Assembly (NCBI GenBank): GCA_963573305.1
Contig: OY754327.1
Span: 144,748,855-144,812,854, forward strand
DNA from: Pyrrhosoma nymphula
Taxonomy: Eukaryota; Arthropoda; Insecta; Odonata; Coenagrionidae
DNA: 64,000 nt
Direction of reading: 5' to 3'
The translations under genes and the position numbers were made by a program. Each line of letters opens with the position of its first letter. Position 1 is the stretch's first letter. Positions 36,236-47,030 of this stretch are shown here, in pieces. The notes under the pieces were generated by a model, which was not told where the DNA came from, searched no databases, and saw only the letters and a program-made list of their open reading frames with translations.

Positions 36236-37260
36236 CTCTCCGTCCTTAACACATCCCACTCGTGTGAGGAAAAGTCCTTTCCCCGCTTTTTTCCCTCGTA
36301 AGCCCTCCTCGCTCCCTCCCCCCGCCTTCTATCTTCAAATTCCACGCTCCGTTTAATTTTTTTGCCGACTATTTTTTGCTCCGCGTACTTCCGCACCTGC
36401 CCTTATCAGGGACTTTCGGTCCTTAACTCCTTTTCGGCGTTCCTTACCCCCTTTCTAAACAGGGGCCTCGCGCAGTGTGTCTCTTTCGCTCTTTTTCTCA
36501 ACTTTCCTTTCTCTCCCATGATTTCCTATTCTCGTAAACAGCATTCCCTTTTGTCGACTATCGCCACGCCGCCCCAGGGCGTCCCTCATACGTCGCCCTC
36601 CCCGTACACGCCCTCGCCTCCCTGTTAAAATAAACGCGAAGAGGCGCATATCTCACCTAATTCCATTCAAAAGTCTCTCCCCTCCCCTTCTGGTGCTGAT
36701 ATCTCTTTCGTGCTCCGCCTTCATCAGGTACTTGTGGAGCTATAGGCGTATGGACGCGCGGGGAAGTGGTAGGGGGTGCCTTCTTCTTTCCCATCCACGA
36801 CTAAAGAGTAGCGGGTGTGGGGCGGGTGTTGTTGATTTGGGGAGGGTGCGAAAGACGGCGAGAGTAGTCTGGGCGGAACCAGTGGAATGAGTGGGTCTCC
36901 CTTTGGAAAGATAACGCTCTTTAGTGTCCTCCAGATCGAACAGTGTCCCCACTCCTTTTCCGACATCCCGTCACAAAAATCTGCCTCTCCCCCCCCCCCC
37001 CCCTGCTTTCCATCACATACCTTACTTCATCCCTTCCACTCACTTCAGGGCCCCTCCTCCACTTCGTCACCATCTCTCTCAATTCCACCACCCCACCCTT
37101 CGCCGATCGCCTCTCTCCCTTCCCCTTTGATATCCCTTCCTCGCCCTAATTCTCCCTCGAACCTTGTCTCCAGCCGAGATCTTAATCCGCTTTCCAAGCC
37201 TTTCCCCGCCATACCCCGAGAGTGAGAGAGAAGTGGGTGGCTTGCTTCATCAGCGGGCGA
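36236..37260. other. Large pyrimidine-rich GC-rich island
   Basis: The plus strand is C/T-rich over most of 36236-36620 and 36955-37150, with a purine-rich segment at about 36755-36890 between them. A run of 15 C lies at 36989-37003. Many overlapping open frames in this block reflect composition. It could be a regulatory island. Confidence 0.4.
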
Positions 37261-37800
37261 TTTTCGATTGGCTCCCCTCAGAGAAAAGAGTTTTGATAAA
37301 AAAAGTTTGCGTTCGGAATCTATCAATCTGCGTTACCGAGCTGGAATCCCTCGAGGTAAATAGTCACCTCACTCCTGGATCGATCGGCACTAACGAAGCT
37401 CAGGTCACGCTGCTTGCGAGAAACCGTGGTGAATTATCGTTATCTTGCTCCATTTCACGGGATTGCTTCATCGTCAGCAGGTATTTGGGTAGATGCCATA
37501 ATGTCACTAACTATTATTGCGACTGTCCAGGTCGTATCAAATCATTCATGCATCCTAATCAAAGTTTAATTGATAACAGATTACACGAGATTGTATTGAA
37601 ATCTGTGATCTGCTGGTACCTTCTGCATGCTAGAGGCAAGAGCTAAAGTGGACTACTCTTTGGAAGCTCAACCGAGTTATTTGTGATCGGATATCATAAA
37701 TGAATGCAGAGATCGCATATGATGTTTTTTGTTTTATTTTTTGGCTTCATAATCAAGTCTTTCGGAGTAAAATGTAAAATAGCTCGGTATATGCTGCCTC
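37261..37800. other. Mixed DNA with an open frame of unknown status
   Basis: A 160-codon plus-strand frame (37164-37646) crosses from the island into AT-rich DNA. It has no recognisable domain and I do not call it a gene. Nothing else is supported. Confidence 0.3.
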
Positions 37801-37801
37801 A

Positions 37802-37965
37802 AGCCGAGATCACATGGATTCGGAGCAGGTGCGGAAATGCGGAACGCGGAAATGCATCTAGCCAACCACACTCCGCCCTTCCGCAATTTCCTTGCTTGTG
37901 ATTAGCTAGATGCATTTCCGTGTTCCGCATTTCCGCACCCGTTCCGGATCCATGTGAACTCGGCT
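37802..37965. mobile_element. Palindromic MITE, PIF/Harbinger-like
   Basis: This 164-bp element folds almost end to end. The arms begin agccgagatcacatggat on the left and agccgagttcacatggat on the inverted right, and about 57 of the first 62 positions pair. The arms contain repeated gcggaaatgcgg-type words. Flanking triplets are tca (37799-37801) and tta (37966-37968), one mismatch from the TWA duplication of PIF/Harbinger elements. It has no coding capacity. The assignment is tentative because the duplication is imperfect. Confidence 0.75.
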
Positions 37966-38800
37966 TTACGATATTTACATGCCTAGAATAAATATGTTAC
38001 CTAAGTACTTGTTATAATACCTTATCCTCCATTCTAGCTTTCATTAGTATCATCTGTACGTGTACATACGCATCATACCCCATATTTATGGTATTACATT
38101 TAGCCCTATTCAACAGGGACCACTGGCGTGTTTGCAAGCAGCCCAGAACTATTCTCAAGCAACAGACCCAAATGGTGGTCATCTCGGAATGAAACATCCG
38201 TTATTCATCGGAGTATAGTGTCTGTCTTCCCTTAGTTTTGAATCCGTCGTCAATAAATCTAAAAAGCGCTGAAAGCTACTTTGAAGTGAACTTATCGGAC
38301 TCGGGTATGAATTAGGGCCACGCAAGTGCGTGCATTTTTTAAGCTATACGAATGTAATATGCGAGTGCTTCCGGATATCGAATGAAAGGGCGCGATAATA
38401 ATGAGCTATCATCAGCGTTCTCTCGAGGTCTGCTATTATGTCTCCTGGAGTTCGGGTTGAAGTGGATTTGTTGCGTATTTGACGAGTGGTTTTTATCTTT
38501 AAGGCTGACGAAACCACAATGTGAAGTTGTTTTTGTGGATATCGTGGGAATAACGACCTAAGAATGGGCGCATTTGATGAAATAGTAATTGCAGGTTCCT
38601 ACTCTCCTGCGAGGTATACAAAAAATAACCTGGTTTCCTGTGAGCACCAAAATATTGCTCTTAAATTTATGAAATTTTACGCGTAGTGTTCCAAAATACC
38701 GCTTTTCATTCTGACCAAAATTATGCTGGTGGGAGCCTACACCCTGCTAGCATTTTGATTTTAGAAACTACCAACGTGCCTGTAGTGCTGTCCTTTAAAG
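37966..38800. other. AT-rich DNA without supported features
   Basis: No gene, hairpin or repeat pair was recognised here. Confidence 0.5.
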
Positions 38801-39008
38801 CAGCAGTCCTCAGCCTTTTATGATTTACGTAAGCGTTGGTCACCCGTTTCCAAACATTGTACCCCCAAAATTAGAAGATTGCTTGGTATTTACATTCTCA
38901 CTGCTACTTGAGACCTACTTCCACCATTATAGAACTTTCTTCGCGTACCCCAAAACCACCAAGCACGTACTCCTCTGGGTACACGTACTACTGGTTGGGT
39001 TACCGCTG
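38801..39008. mobile_element. Short non-autonomous hAT-type element
   Basis: The left end cagcagtcctcagccttt and the inverted right end cagcggtaacccaaccag resemble each other and the common hAT terminus pattern (CAG.GGTTCTCAACC). Internal words such as tgatttacg and gggtacacgtactact also resemble typical hAT MITE interiors. The 8-bp flanks (ctttaaag and ctatccat) match at only half of the positions, so the duplication is not confirmed. It has no coding capacity. Confidence 0.55.
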
Positions 39009-39735
39009 CTATCCATAAAAAGCAGCACAAAAAAGGTAAAAATTAAGGCAGTTAATTGGTTTTAATAATAGTGTCAATTTAGTTTGCGCCTGCAGGCGTC
39101 CTAACTACATATATAATTTATGTAGTTCCAAACAATTTTTCACCGAAACAACTTTTTCTAGTTGTTCTTTTGCGCGTTTGAGGTTTTTTTTTCTTATTTC
39201 CCAATTCTAATGTCATGACAAAAGAGAACCCTAATAATAACATTGATGCTTAATTTATATAGTGCACGGCAAGGCAAATAAGAAATAATGCTAAGTAAGC
39301 GTAAGGTAATTATTCCCTGTTTTATCTTGTTTTTTGAACTGCAACCTTTTTGTTTGGATCTTTACTGAAACGCATTTGGATTTGTACCAGAGTCGACGTT
39401 CTTAATTTGCTGTCATAAAGCAATGAAGTTATGATTAAAAAACTGAAGTTTGCGCCTCCGAATACTTATCTTTTTAACAAAGCTTCATTCGTCCTAATTC
39501 GCATTGTTATTTAATCTTTAAAATATGTGCTTACGCATTCTCTAAATTTAGCTCAACCTATGCTGGTACTATTAGCGCTTGGCCTCTGTGGAAGAGGTAC
39601 CAATTTTTTTTCGCTACCCTTTTCCAATCTTTTGTTTTGTTTGCATTTTTATAGTGAACGCGGATGCATAAAGAGGACAGGTAAATCGTGCGAAGGTTAC
39701 CCTTAAGTGAGCGGGGCAAATAGGAAATAGGATGG
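39009..39735. other. AT-rich DNA without supported features
   Basis: AT-rich with T-rich runs. Nothing recognised. Confidence 0.55.
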
Positions 39736-40345
39736 CTGTCAACTCGTGCGAGCTTAAGGAATCACCCGTGGAGGCGTGAGGGGGGAGTGACAGGAAGAAA
39801 AAGGGTGTCTTCGGATGTGACGCCTTTCTGACAGCGAGAGTGGCGCCGCGCTCTGCTGCCACGGCGGGGAGGCACACCGCGCGCGATGGTGATGGATTGC
39901 CGTCCGTCGGCCGTAGGAAAAGATGGCGCGCGCGCGGAATATGCACGCGCCGCTCCCTGGATTTGGCGGCGGCGGCTGAGGGATAGGCATCCCGATGATG
40001 CCGCCACTCCCAAGCCACACTCGCACCCCCGTCACGCAACCCTCTTGTGCACTCCTTTCCTCCCGCACCCCCTTTCAAAGCATCTTTTCCCCCGTGATGA
40101 TGCTGGGGAGGCAAAGTGAATAGTGTTTCCATCGGAAGAGGAAAAGCAAATCTTACCCGTCACTTGTCGCGGAAGTACTCCCGGGGATCCTGAGGCGCTA
40201 ATGGGCCGGAGAGGAATGGATCCTCGCCGCCCTCAGGGAGGGAGAGAGAGATGGGATGGAAGATCCCATGGGTGCCACGGAAAAAAGTCAAAGATCCTAC
40301 CGGAGGAACCTCGTTTCAGACGTAAGATCTCAAAGTCCCCCCTGC
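39736..40345. other. CpG-rich island
   Basis: High G+C with frequent CpG, including alternating CG runs near 39928-39940. The second half contains a GAGA-type run (about 40241-40252). Opposing open frames (39614-40132 minus and others) have no domain. This is one of the more CpG-island-like blocks in the window. Confidence 0.4.
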
Positions 40346-40836
40346 CGTTGTAACGCACTTGCTTTGATGTCGCCGACTGGCGCAGGTTTTCGAGAGGGCT
40401 CCAGGCTACGGAATTGAAACTGCTGGATGACTTCTCGGAATGAAACAGTTTTTGCTGGAGTGAACTTGATTTCCAATTTTTTAAATGATCCCCACTCCCT
40501 CGGAACATAAGCATTTTATTTAAACTATTTATTTCTTCTCGAAGTGGTCATTGCTGAAATAACAGGATGACTGTGACTTATCAGTAGATTTGTTAGTTAA
40601 GTGATAAATATCCCCGTTTAAATCACGGAAGGATTAAGAATGAGATAATGTATGGTTGAGATGGATTGAAATGAATTTTGCGGAGATTGAATAATACGGA
40701 ATCTTATGAATCAATCATAGGATATCAGTTTGCTATTTTTTCGAAGTGGACTTGATTTCTCTCTTAAGAGTTCAATCTATTCCGTGTTACACTCCGTCGT
40801 TTATATTTTGCAGGTTTTAAAGCCTGTTTAATATAA
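40346..40836. other. AT-rich DNA without supported features
   Basis: No gene or repeat recognised. Confidence 0.5.
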
Positions 40837-40906
40837 ATGGATGTGATGGATAAATTATGCATCACATCCATAAATTTTAAATCAAAATATAAATTATCCA
40901 TCACAG
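40837..40906. repeat. Nested inverted repeats
   Basis: A perfect 12-bp inverted repeat (atggatgtgatg) occupies 40837-40848 and 40860-40871. The overlapping word tgtgatggataa at 40842 is repeated inverted at about 40895-40906, so two alternative hairpins share one arm. Confidence 0.65.
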
Positions 40907-42235
40907 ATGAAAACGATGCATGAAGTTGATTTACTGGCATTCTAAACAAATAATGCAAAGAATATATTTTGTCAGAATATTCTGTATTGACTGCTATCTT
41001 TCTACCAAAAGGTTTAAAATGACACTTTTTTCTCTTACCCGCCATATGCCTATGATTTGAGTTCATCTATTACGCGGATTCTTTTCTATTATCAATCGGT
41101 CGGTGCAGAGCTGTTGATCAATATTTTTATATTCCTGTTAGAAAGGCTACTAAAGGAACGCGTTGCTAGACAAACAGGATTAAGTCCAGTTCATCATTTT
41201 CATTCGATCAGTATATTAAAGTTAGGACCTAAGGATTGAGCTGACTTACTATATGAACTTAGGATTCGTCAAACCATTTTTAAATAATTTTGGGGTCCAT
41301 AGAAAAGTGAAATAACAGTCCATATTATAAATGATACGAAAATGTAACTCTATGCCACGTAATAGTTTAGTATTTAATATTATCTTTATATAATTTAATA
41401 TTTCTTGATAATTATTAATATAAATGTGTCTCTTAAACTACATACTTTAATATTTGTATAAATTATCTTTATTAGCGACTGATATTTCGCGTATCACTGT
41501 CGAGAGCTCAACGATTACACTTTACAGATTACAAGAACACCTTGAATAAGCCTAAAATTAAAAGAATAATGCAATCAACGGGGACTGTTTCTCCTAATGA
41601 CTTCCAATATAATATAATGAACATGTAGACCTCCTCCTAAAATGTGCAAGTATACATTTGCAAATCTGTGCTAAGTGAATCCCAACTAGAGTAAGTATAA
41701 CGTTCATTGAGTAAGTTAGAAATCTTTAGAATAGCTTGCAAACATAATAGTACATTTTTGAACCTGTTAGTAAACGGCGTGTGGAATGGTGATGGCAGAG
41801 AGAGTTACCTATCATTCGTTATAGTTTTAAAATTTGCTTTTTGGCAAGTATTAAGTCTAAAATATGACGAACTTTTTTCCTGTGAAGGGTGATACAGTAA
41901 AGATAATACGCTAGTTGTTTAAATTTCCTAGGAGGCAAGGGAGAAGCCCTTCTTTGATCGTATTAAAAATGTGGAACAGAACAAAAAGTGAAGTAAGATC
42001 ATTTTATTCCGTTTCATTGCACAAATAGCCCCGGCGCTTAGGCCAAAACTTTCCAGCTGAAGTATGGTCTAAGAACGTGTAGGAAGATTTCGCTGCTTAA
42101 TACCTAGCATTACTCTGGTTATATTGACTTTCAAATCTCGGGGATGACAGGTCTCCCATTTGAAGGAAAATTCCCCGCGTTACCTTCAAGAACCTCGGAA
42201 AAACAATGGAAATAACGCAATAAAGAAACGCCAAA
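40907..42235. other. AT-rich DNA without supported features
   Basis: Short frames only. No mobile-element motif or RNA signature. Confidence 0.5.
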
Positions 42236-42700
42236 TGTCGCCGGAGACGTGATACGAAGGGTGGGAGAGAAGGGGATGTAGTAGGATGCGTATGCGTCTG
42301 TGTGTGTGCGGCCGGGGGTAGCGGCGGGGAAGGAGAAGGATGAGTGCTGGCGGGAGGGAGGAGAGTGGAGAACGCTTGCAAAGAGAGAAAGGAAATCTCT
42401 GGCAATTCGGAGCCGACAAATATCCAGTGCGGTTGAAAGGCTCCTCGGATGATGGAGCGGCGGACGGCAGCTCTCGGGTTGTCACGGCGGGAGGGGGGGA
42501 AGGGAAAGGGGCAGGAGAATGGAATGGGAAAAGGGGGTTTTAGAAAGGGGGGCACCCATTCGGGGATGAGCGATTCGGAATTTGGGAAGGCGGAGAGGGT
42601 GGAGCGAATGATGGGAGAAGACGAGGGGGCGGTGACAGTGGGGGCAACTGCGAAGGAAGGAAGAAAGAAAAGTGGGGGAAAGACGTGAAGTCAGAGGAGC
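42236..42700. other. Purine-rich GC-rich island, G-quadruplex-prone
   Basis: The plus strand is dominated by G and A. At about 42488-42552 there are at least seven G runs of three or more at close spacing, a strong G4 pattern. Complementary minus-strand frames (42097-42555, 42482-42748, 42540-42815) are Pro/Ser-rich and compositional. Confidence 0.45.
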
Positions 42701-42821
42701 GAGGAAATGAAGCTGAATCCTTAAAATAGTTGTAATTTTTTTGCGCAATAAAAGTTAAGTGTTGCGACAAAAATTGAAGATCAGTGGTCCATCGTGACGC
42801 ATTTTTGCCTATCAAAACTCA

Positions 42822-42889
42822 TGGGTAAACAGTAAGAGTGAGTAAACAGTTAGAGTGAGTAAACAGTTAGAGTGAGTAAACAGTTAGAG
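42822..42889 (+). repeat. 17-bp tandem repeat, four copies
   Basis: Three identical units of tgagtaaacagttagag (42839-42855, 42856-42872, 42873-42889) are preceded by one unit with two changes (42822-42838). A minisatellite of unknown function. Confidence 0.95.
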
Positions 42890-44870
42890 ATGGTGTCGTA
42901 ATAAAAAAAAAGTTATTTTGAGACATGAGCTTGTCAGTAAAATGAAAATATACATTGCCGCAATATGACGCCGGAATTGAGTCAAATGTTGCTGAAAAAC
43001 ATTACGATGTGTATTGAAATTGTTTCCGGCCTAGGATCTGCACGACAAGTGTTTTTAGTATTAATACTGTTGAGTCCATGGAAATGAAAAACAATTCATA
43101 TTTTTCTCTAATATATTTAAACTTGACCGTATTATGGAATTTTATTTTATTTCCTACTAAGTTGATAAAAGTATTTTATTGCTATGCCTTCTATGTTAAT
43201 TCTGGACAACCACGAGGTAAAGTAATGATTATTGTTACCAATTCAGTAGGTACCTAATGATGTGTAATAAGATATGAACTCAAAATTTTGGGCATAAGGG
43301 GAATCAATAAAGTTGGTGAATTTAGAAATGGGAGAGAAATTATGGGTCTTTCCATTTTAGTGATAAAGATGGAAGGAAAAGGGATAGAGGAAAATTAAAA
43401 ATAAACTGGTGGAAAAAATGGGAATGGTCAGTTTTTTGCTGCAAAGCTCGGATAAAGAGTGGATTTCTGAAGGATGACGGTGGGAAAGGAAGAATGTACT
43501 CACAGATGGATTAAATCTGCGACCGGCGTTGAACAGTGGGAAATAGCGAAATTAGGTCCCCCTAAAACTTGAAAGGTGAGGCAGTTTCGATGGTAAACAA
43601 GAGAGAATGATGACGCTGAAGAAGAGCACATTGCGGCGGAGGTTAGAATGGAGAGAAGAAAAAGTGTGTTTTGGGAAAATGGAAGGGTTTGAGAAAGGAG
43701 TGGGAGTTGGGAGGGAGAAGTTACGTGGATGGGTCTCGGCACTCGGAATCCATTTCGCGGATGGCTCTGGTGGTGGTGGTGACCTTTAGGAGGAGTGGCA
43801 CCCACGGCCCATTTATTCCTCTTCTCCGGAGCTCACAATTTCTTCCCCAGCAGCGACCGCTGTTGTCGATCGTTTGTCGTCCCTAAGATATACTTTCTGC
43901 TTCTTGTGACAGGTTTTCTTCTATTTCTTTCGTCGCTCGGGTCTGGCTGCGATAAGGACACTCTGGGAACCCCTAAAAGTCTCAAGGGAAAAAAATAGCT
44001 AACGATCCTACATCCTTTAGTGCTCATGTTCTGAAGGTACTCAATCAGCCAGATATTTTTGTAATACATTGCAAACCTGGCGGAATCATCTCGTCTCCGA
44101 TTGATCGTTTATAGTCTAACTGTGATGATACTTGAAGTAAAGTGGATGTTTGTCTTCTCGAGCCTTTAATTCCAAATGCTTGCGTTCATTTTTTACTCAA
44201 TGTAGAACATTTTTCCTTCTTTAATGATGTTTGTAGCAAATGGTATGTGCCCCTAGCCTAAGGAGAATTACTAAACTTGAATTAAATTTCTTCCATCGGA
44301 ATAGTATCCCACGCATTTTTTTAGAAATCTTTGTTTAGCTTCTCTTTAAAGTTCTCCTGGAAGTGGAAGGAAATGTCGTAAAGATCTTTAAAATAATATT
44401 CCACGCGAGGAAAAACGTCTGATCTGACGAATTCTCTACTGTGTCTAGTAAAAATATTTTCGGAAAATCCAGGAAAGTATTTGAATGCCACTCAAAAATC
44501 TTCGTATTGGCGGTATAGAACGTGGGAAGAGGATGCTGGAAATGTACCATGTTACTCTAGTGTATAATAACAAGTTAATGCGGTGCAAACACGATTCAAT
44601 CGATCACGAAGCACGATCACGGTGGTTCAATATTTGGATGCTATCATTACAGCAGCACTTTAAACCACTCATCATTTTTACTTGTATGTTATTTGAATGG
44701 GTCATTCAACCTATGTTGAAAGAAGCAATACTAGCCTAACAATTCTGCCCTCTAACGCATCATTTGACTTCGACATTTCGGCTTAGGTAAAACAGCAGTC
44801 CATCACATCAGCGATGGGTTACCAGAAGGCCTATTTGGCGAAGAGATTTGACGTAAAAGAGGCGAAAAGT
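42890..44870. other. AT-rich DNA with a purine-rich segment
   Basis: The plus strand is purine-rich at about 43590-43730 and pyrimidine-rich at about 43810-43950. Open frames are short and without domains. Confidence 0.45.
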
Positions 44871-45340
44871 AAAGAAAAGGGGATGACGCGAGATAGGTGT
44901 CGGGCTGAGGAGGTAGGAAGCATCGGACACCGATAGTTGGAGTTCAGGGAGGGCAAGGGGAGAGGGAGTGGATCACGGGCGATCCTTGTCCCGCCGATGA
45001 GGGAGTGAGGGACGGCGGGGAGAACGGATGGATGACCCCGGTAATTGCCCTGTCGAAAGTCTGCTCCTCTGATCTTCCGTGATATCTACCGAGGTTCTAA
45101 CCCAAAGATCACACTGTTTTTGACCTCCCCGGTGTAGGCCCTCTCTTACCCATCACTCCCCGGTCAAGCTCCCGCTCTTGGTGGCACATACTCTCTTACC
45201 CTTCCTCTCACTTCCTGATCCATCTTCCACCGCTCTCAACTTTCTCTCTTAGCCGCTCGTAATCCTCGAGACGCTCGGTGGCATTCTCGAGTGCCCTAAC
45301 TCTGCCCCCGATCGAACATGTGTGGCCGTAGATATGGCCC
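44871..45340. other. GC-rich island switching from purine-rich to pyrimidine-rich
   Basis: The plus strand is G/A-rich at about 44870-45040 and C/T-rich at about 45060-45310. No gene is supported. Confidence 0.4.
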
Positions 45341-45849
45341 GTCTTTAAAAATTAAGGCCGGGCCCCTCGGGGAGGCATGTACATGGAGATTTTTTTAAGA
45401 GTGTGGTTTTTATCCATGAATCAATCTTTTTTGGTGGCCATAATCCACGTTTTACCGTTTAATGAGCGAGTACCAGTCCAAACAATTGGGTGGCACTGTC
45501 GCTCCGTGACTCTTTGCGGATATGAATCATAACCGGAGGTCTTAAGCAGCGTCATTTTGGTTACCTATATGTTTTGATAACCTCACAAAACCTACTCCAC
45601 AGCTTGTAAAGGGCCGAATAGATTTGCTGCTATTCCTCTCAACATTGGAAATGCATTCTTCTCTCTTTTTCATATTTTGCATGGTTATTCCCCCTGAGTT
45701 GTCGTCATTCCTTTCCCGTAATATATTTTTTGCGCCCGAAAGAAGAAACAAATTTAGCGCTAAATGGCTTATTTTCAACATTCCGAACATCAAATTTGCC
45801 CTTTCTTTGTAGCTTCTATTTTACTGTTATTAAGCTTGCAATACTTGCG

Positions 45850-45877
45850 TATGTGACCTCCTAGTGGTATGAGAGTT
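45850..45877 (+). repeat. 28-bp direct repeat, left copy
   Basis: Positions 45850-45877 match 49924-49951 at 27 of 28 bases, beginning tatgtgacctcc and ending agtggtatgagagtt. The two copies lie on either side of the Penelope-like element, 4,074 bp apart. Similarity does not extend outward. Confidence 0.85.
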
Positions 45878-46020
45878 CTCAAGTGAGTTTTTACGTTAGA
45901 CCGGCTGAAGTATTACCTCAATTGTGTATAATGACTGCGAAATATAGGCATCGTTTTCCACGATTCGATTTACCACTGTTCTTAATTTGAGAAAACTGAT
46001 GGCTGAATCGGAAATAACCA

Positions 46021-46163
46021 TGCTCTATATTTGTGGTAACTTTATAATTCATATTGTCGAAAATAAATTCTTCTAATTTTCTGAAAACCTCAAGTAGTTT
46101 CAGATTTAAATTACTACTCTGTATTTTTGGTAACTTTATAATTCATATTGTTGAAAATAAATT
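46021..46163 (+). repeat. 49-bp direct repeat with 94-bp period
   Basis: Unit 46021-46069 and unit 46115-46163 share ggtaactttataattcatat and flanking words with a few mismatches. The spacer is unrelated AT-rich DNA. Confidence 0.85.
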
Positions 46164-46950
46164 TACAAAATAAATAAAAAATCAAAAATGCTAAGAAAAT
46201 AGTAATAACACGCGCTGAAATGTATGTCATAACAGAATGAATTTAATAACCTTATCAGCCGTTTATGAATCACGAATGCCTTTCTTTGGCAATAATGGCA
46301 TTTTGCACTATTCATTTCTTTTAAACATCCATAATCGTGGGCTACTAATATTTACCTTGCTCTTGCGAATGTGAAGCTTCCTTCAACTCCACCTTAGTCT
46401 AAAAAGGCTTAAGTACACTTTGCAGTTGATGACGAGGCGGCGCAAGTCCCTTGTGTCCATTCTTTTAACGACTCTCTAAACCCTAACTTCGTTTTACTTC
46501 CCCGAGTCATTGAGGGAGGGCGACGTTATCACTCGGCTCGCAAGCGATCGGCTGTCATCTTGTCACGACGATGCCGAGGGCCAGCGGCGTCGAAGAGGGT
46601 CATCGGACGTTCAGACATCTCCATCACTCCTCCTGTCCATTCAAGTTTCACCCTCTTTCTTTCGCTCATCCTATCCTGCCTCCCATCCCCATTCATTCCT
46701 CTCCTTCCTGTTTCGCCTTCAAAATATGATCCCATATCGCTCTTTCCAGAGTTTCTGACTGAGGGCAATGAGTCGATTTATTCTTGTGTATGTGAAATTA
46801 TGTGTATCGAAATTTTATCCCTATTAGTGTATACGAAACTGGTTTTGTACCCAGTAAACATTTTTCTTTATATTTGCTAGCCAGTTTATATTTCTTCTTT
46901 CACAATGAAGAGATTACACGTTGTAACGCCAAGTAAGGTCACCTAATTTG
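46164..46950. other. AT-rich DNA with a small GC-rich block
   Basis: Positions about 46500-46710 are GC-richer and partly pyrimidine-rich. Open frames in this block overlap on both strands and have no domain. Confidence 0.4.
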
Positions 46951-47020
46951 GCAATAATGCGTTAAGTTAATAATACGTAAGTCATCTGGAGAATGAGCGT
47001 TTATCGGCTTTAGTTCGCTC

Positions 47021-47030
47021 TTATATAGCA
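47021..47030 (-). promoter_or_regulatory. TATA-like box in the Penelope-like 3' region
   Basis: The minus strand reads tgctatataagagcg. Promoters of Penelope-like elements can lie in repeated terminal segments, so this could be a remnant of one. No transcription start evidence is visible beyond the TATA match. Confidence 0.3.

Noticed and set aside
37164..37646. 160-codon open frame at the edge of a GC-rich island
   Set aside because: No recognisable domain, no flanking gene structure and a Ser/Pro-rich start derived from the island. I cannot support a gene call.
39614..40132. 172-codon minus-strand frame in a CpG-rich island
   Set aside because: Several frames on both strands are open over the same bases and none has a domain or plausible codon pattern.
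46000..46030. Hammerhead ribozyme core near the Penelope-like element
   Set aside because: The ctgatgg word lacks the invariant A after ctgatg and no matching stems or cleavage triplet could be arranged.
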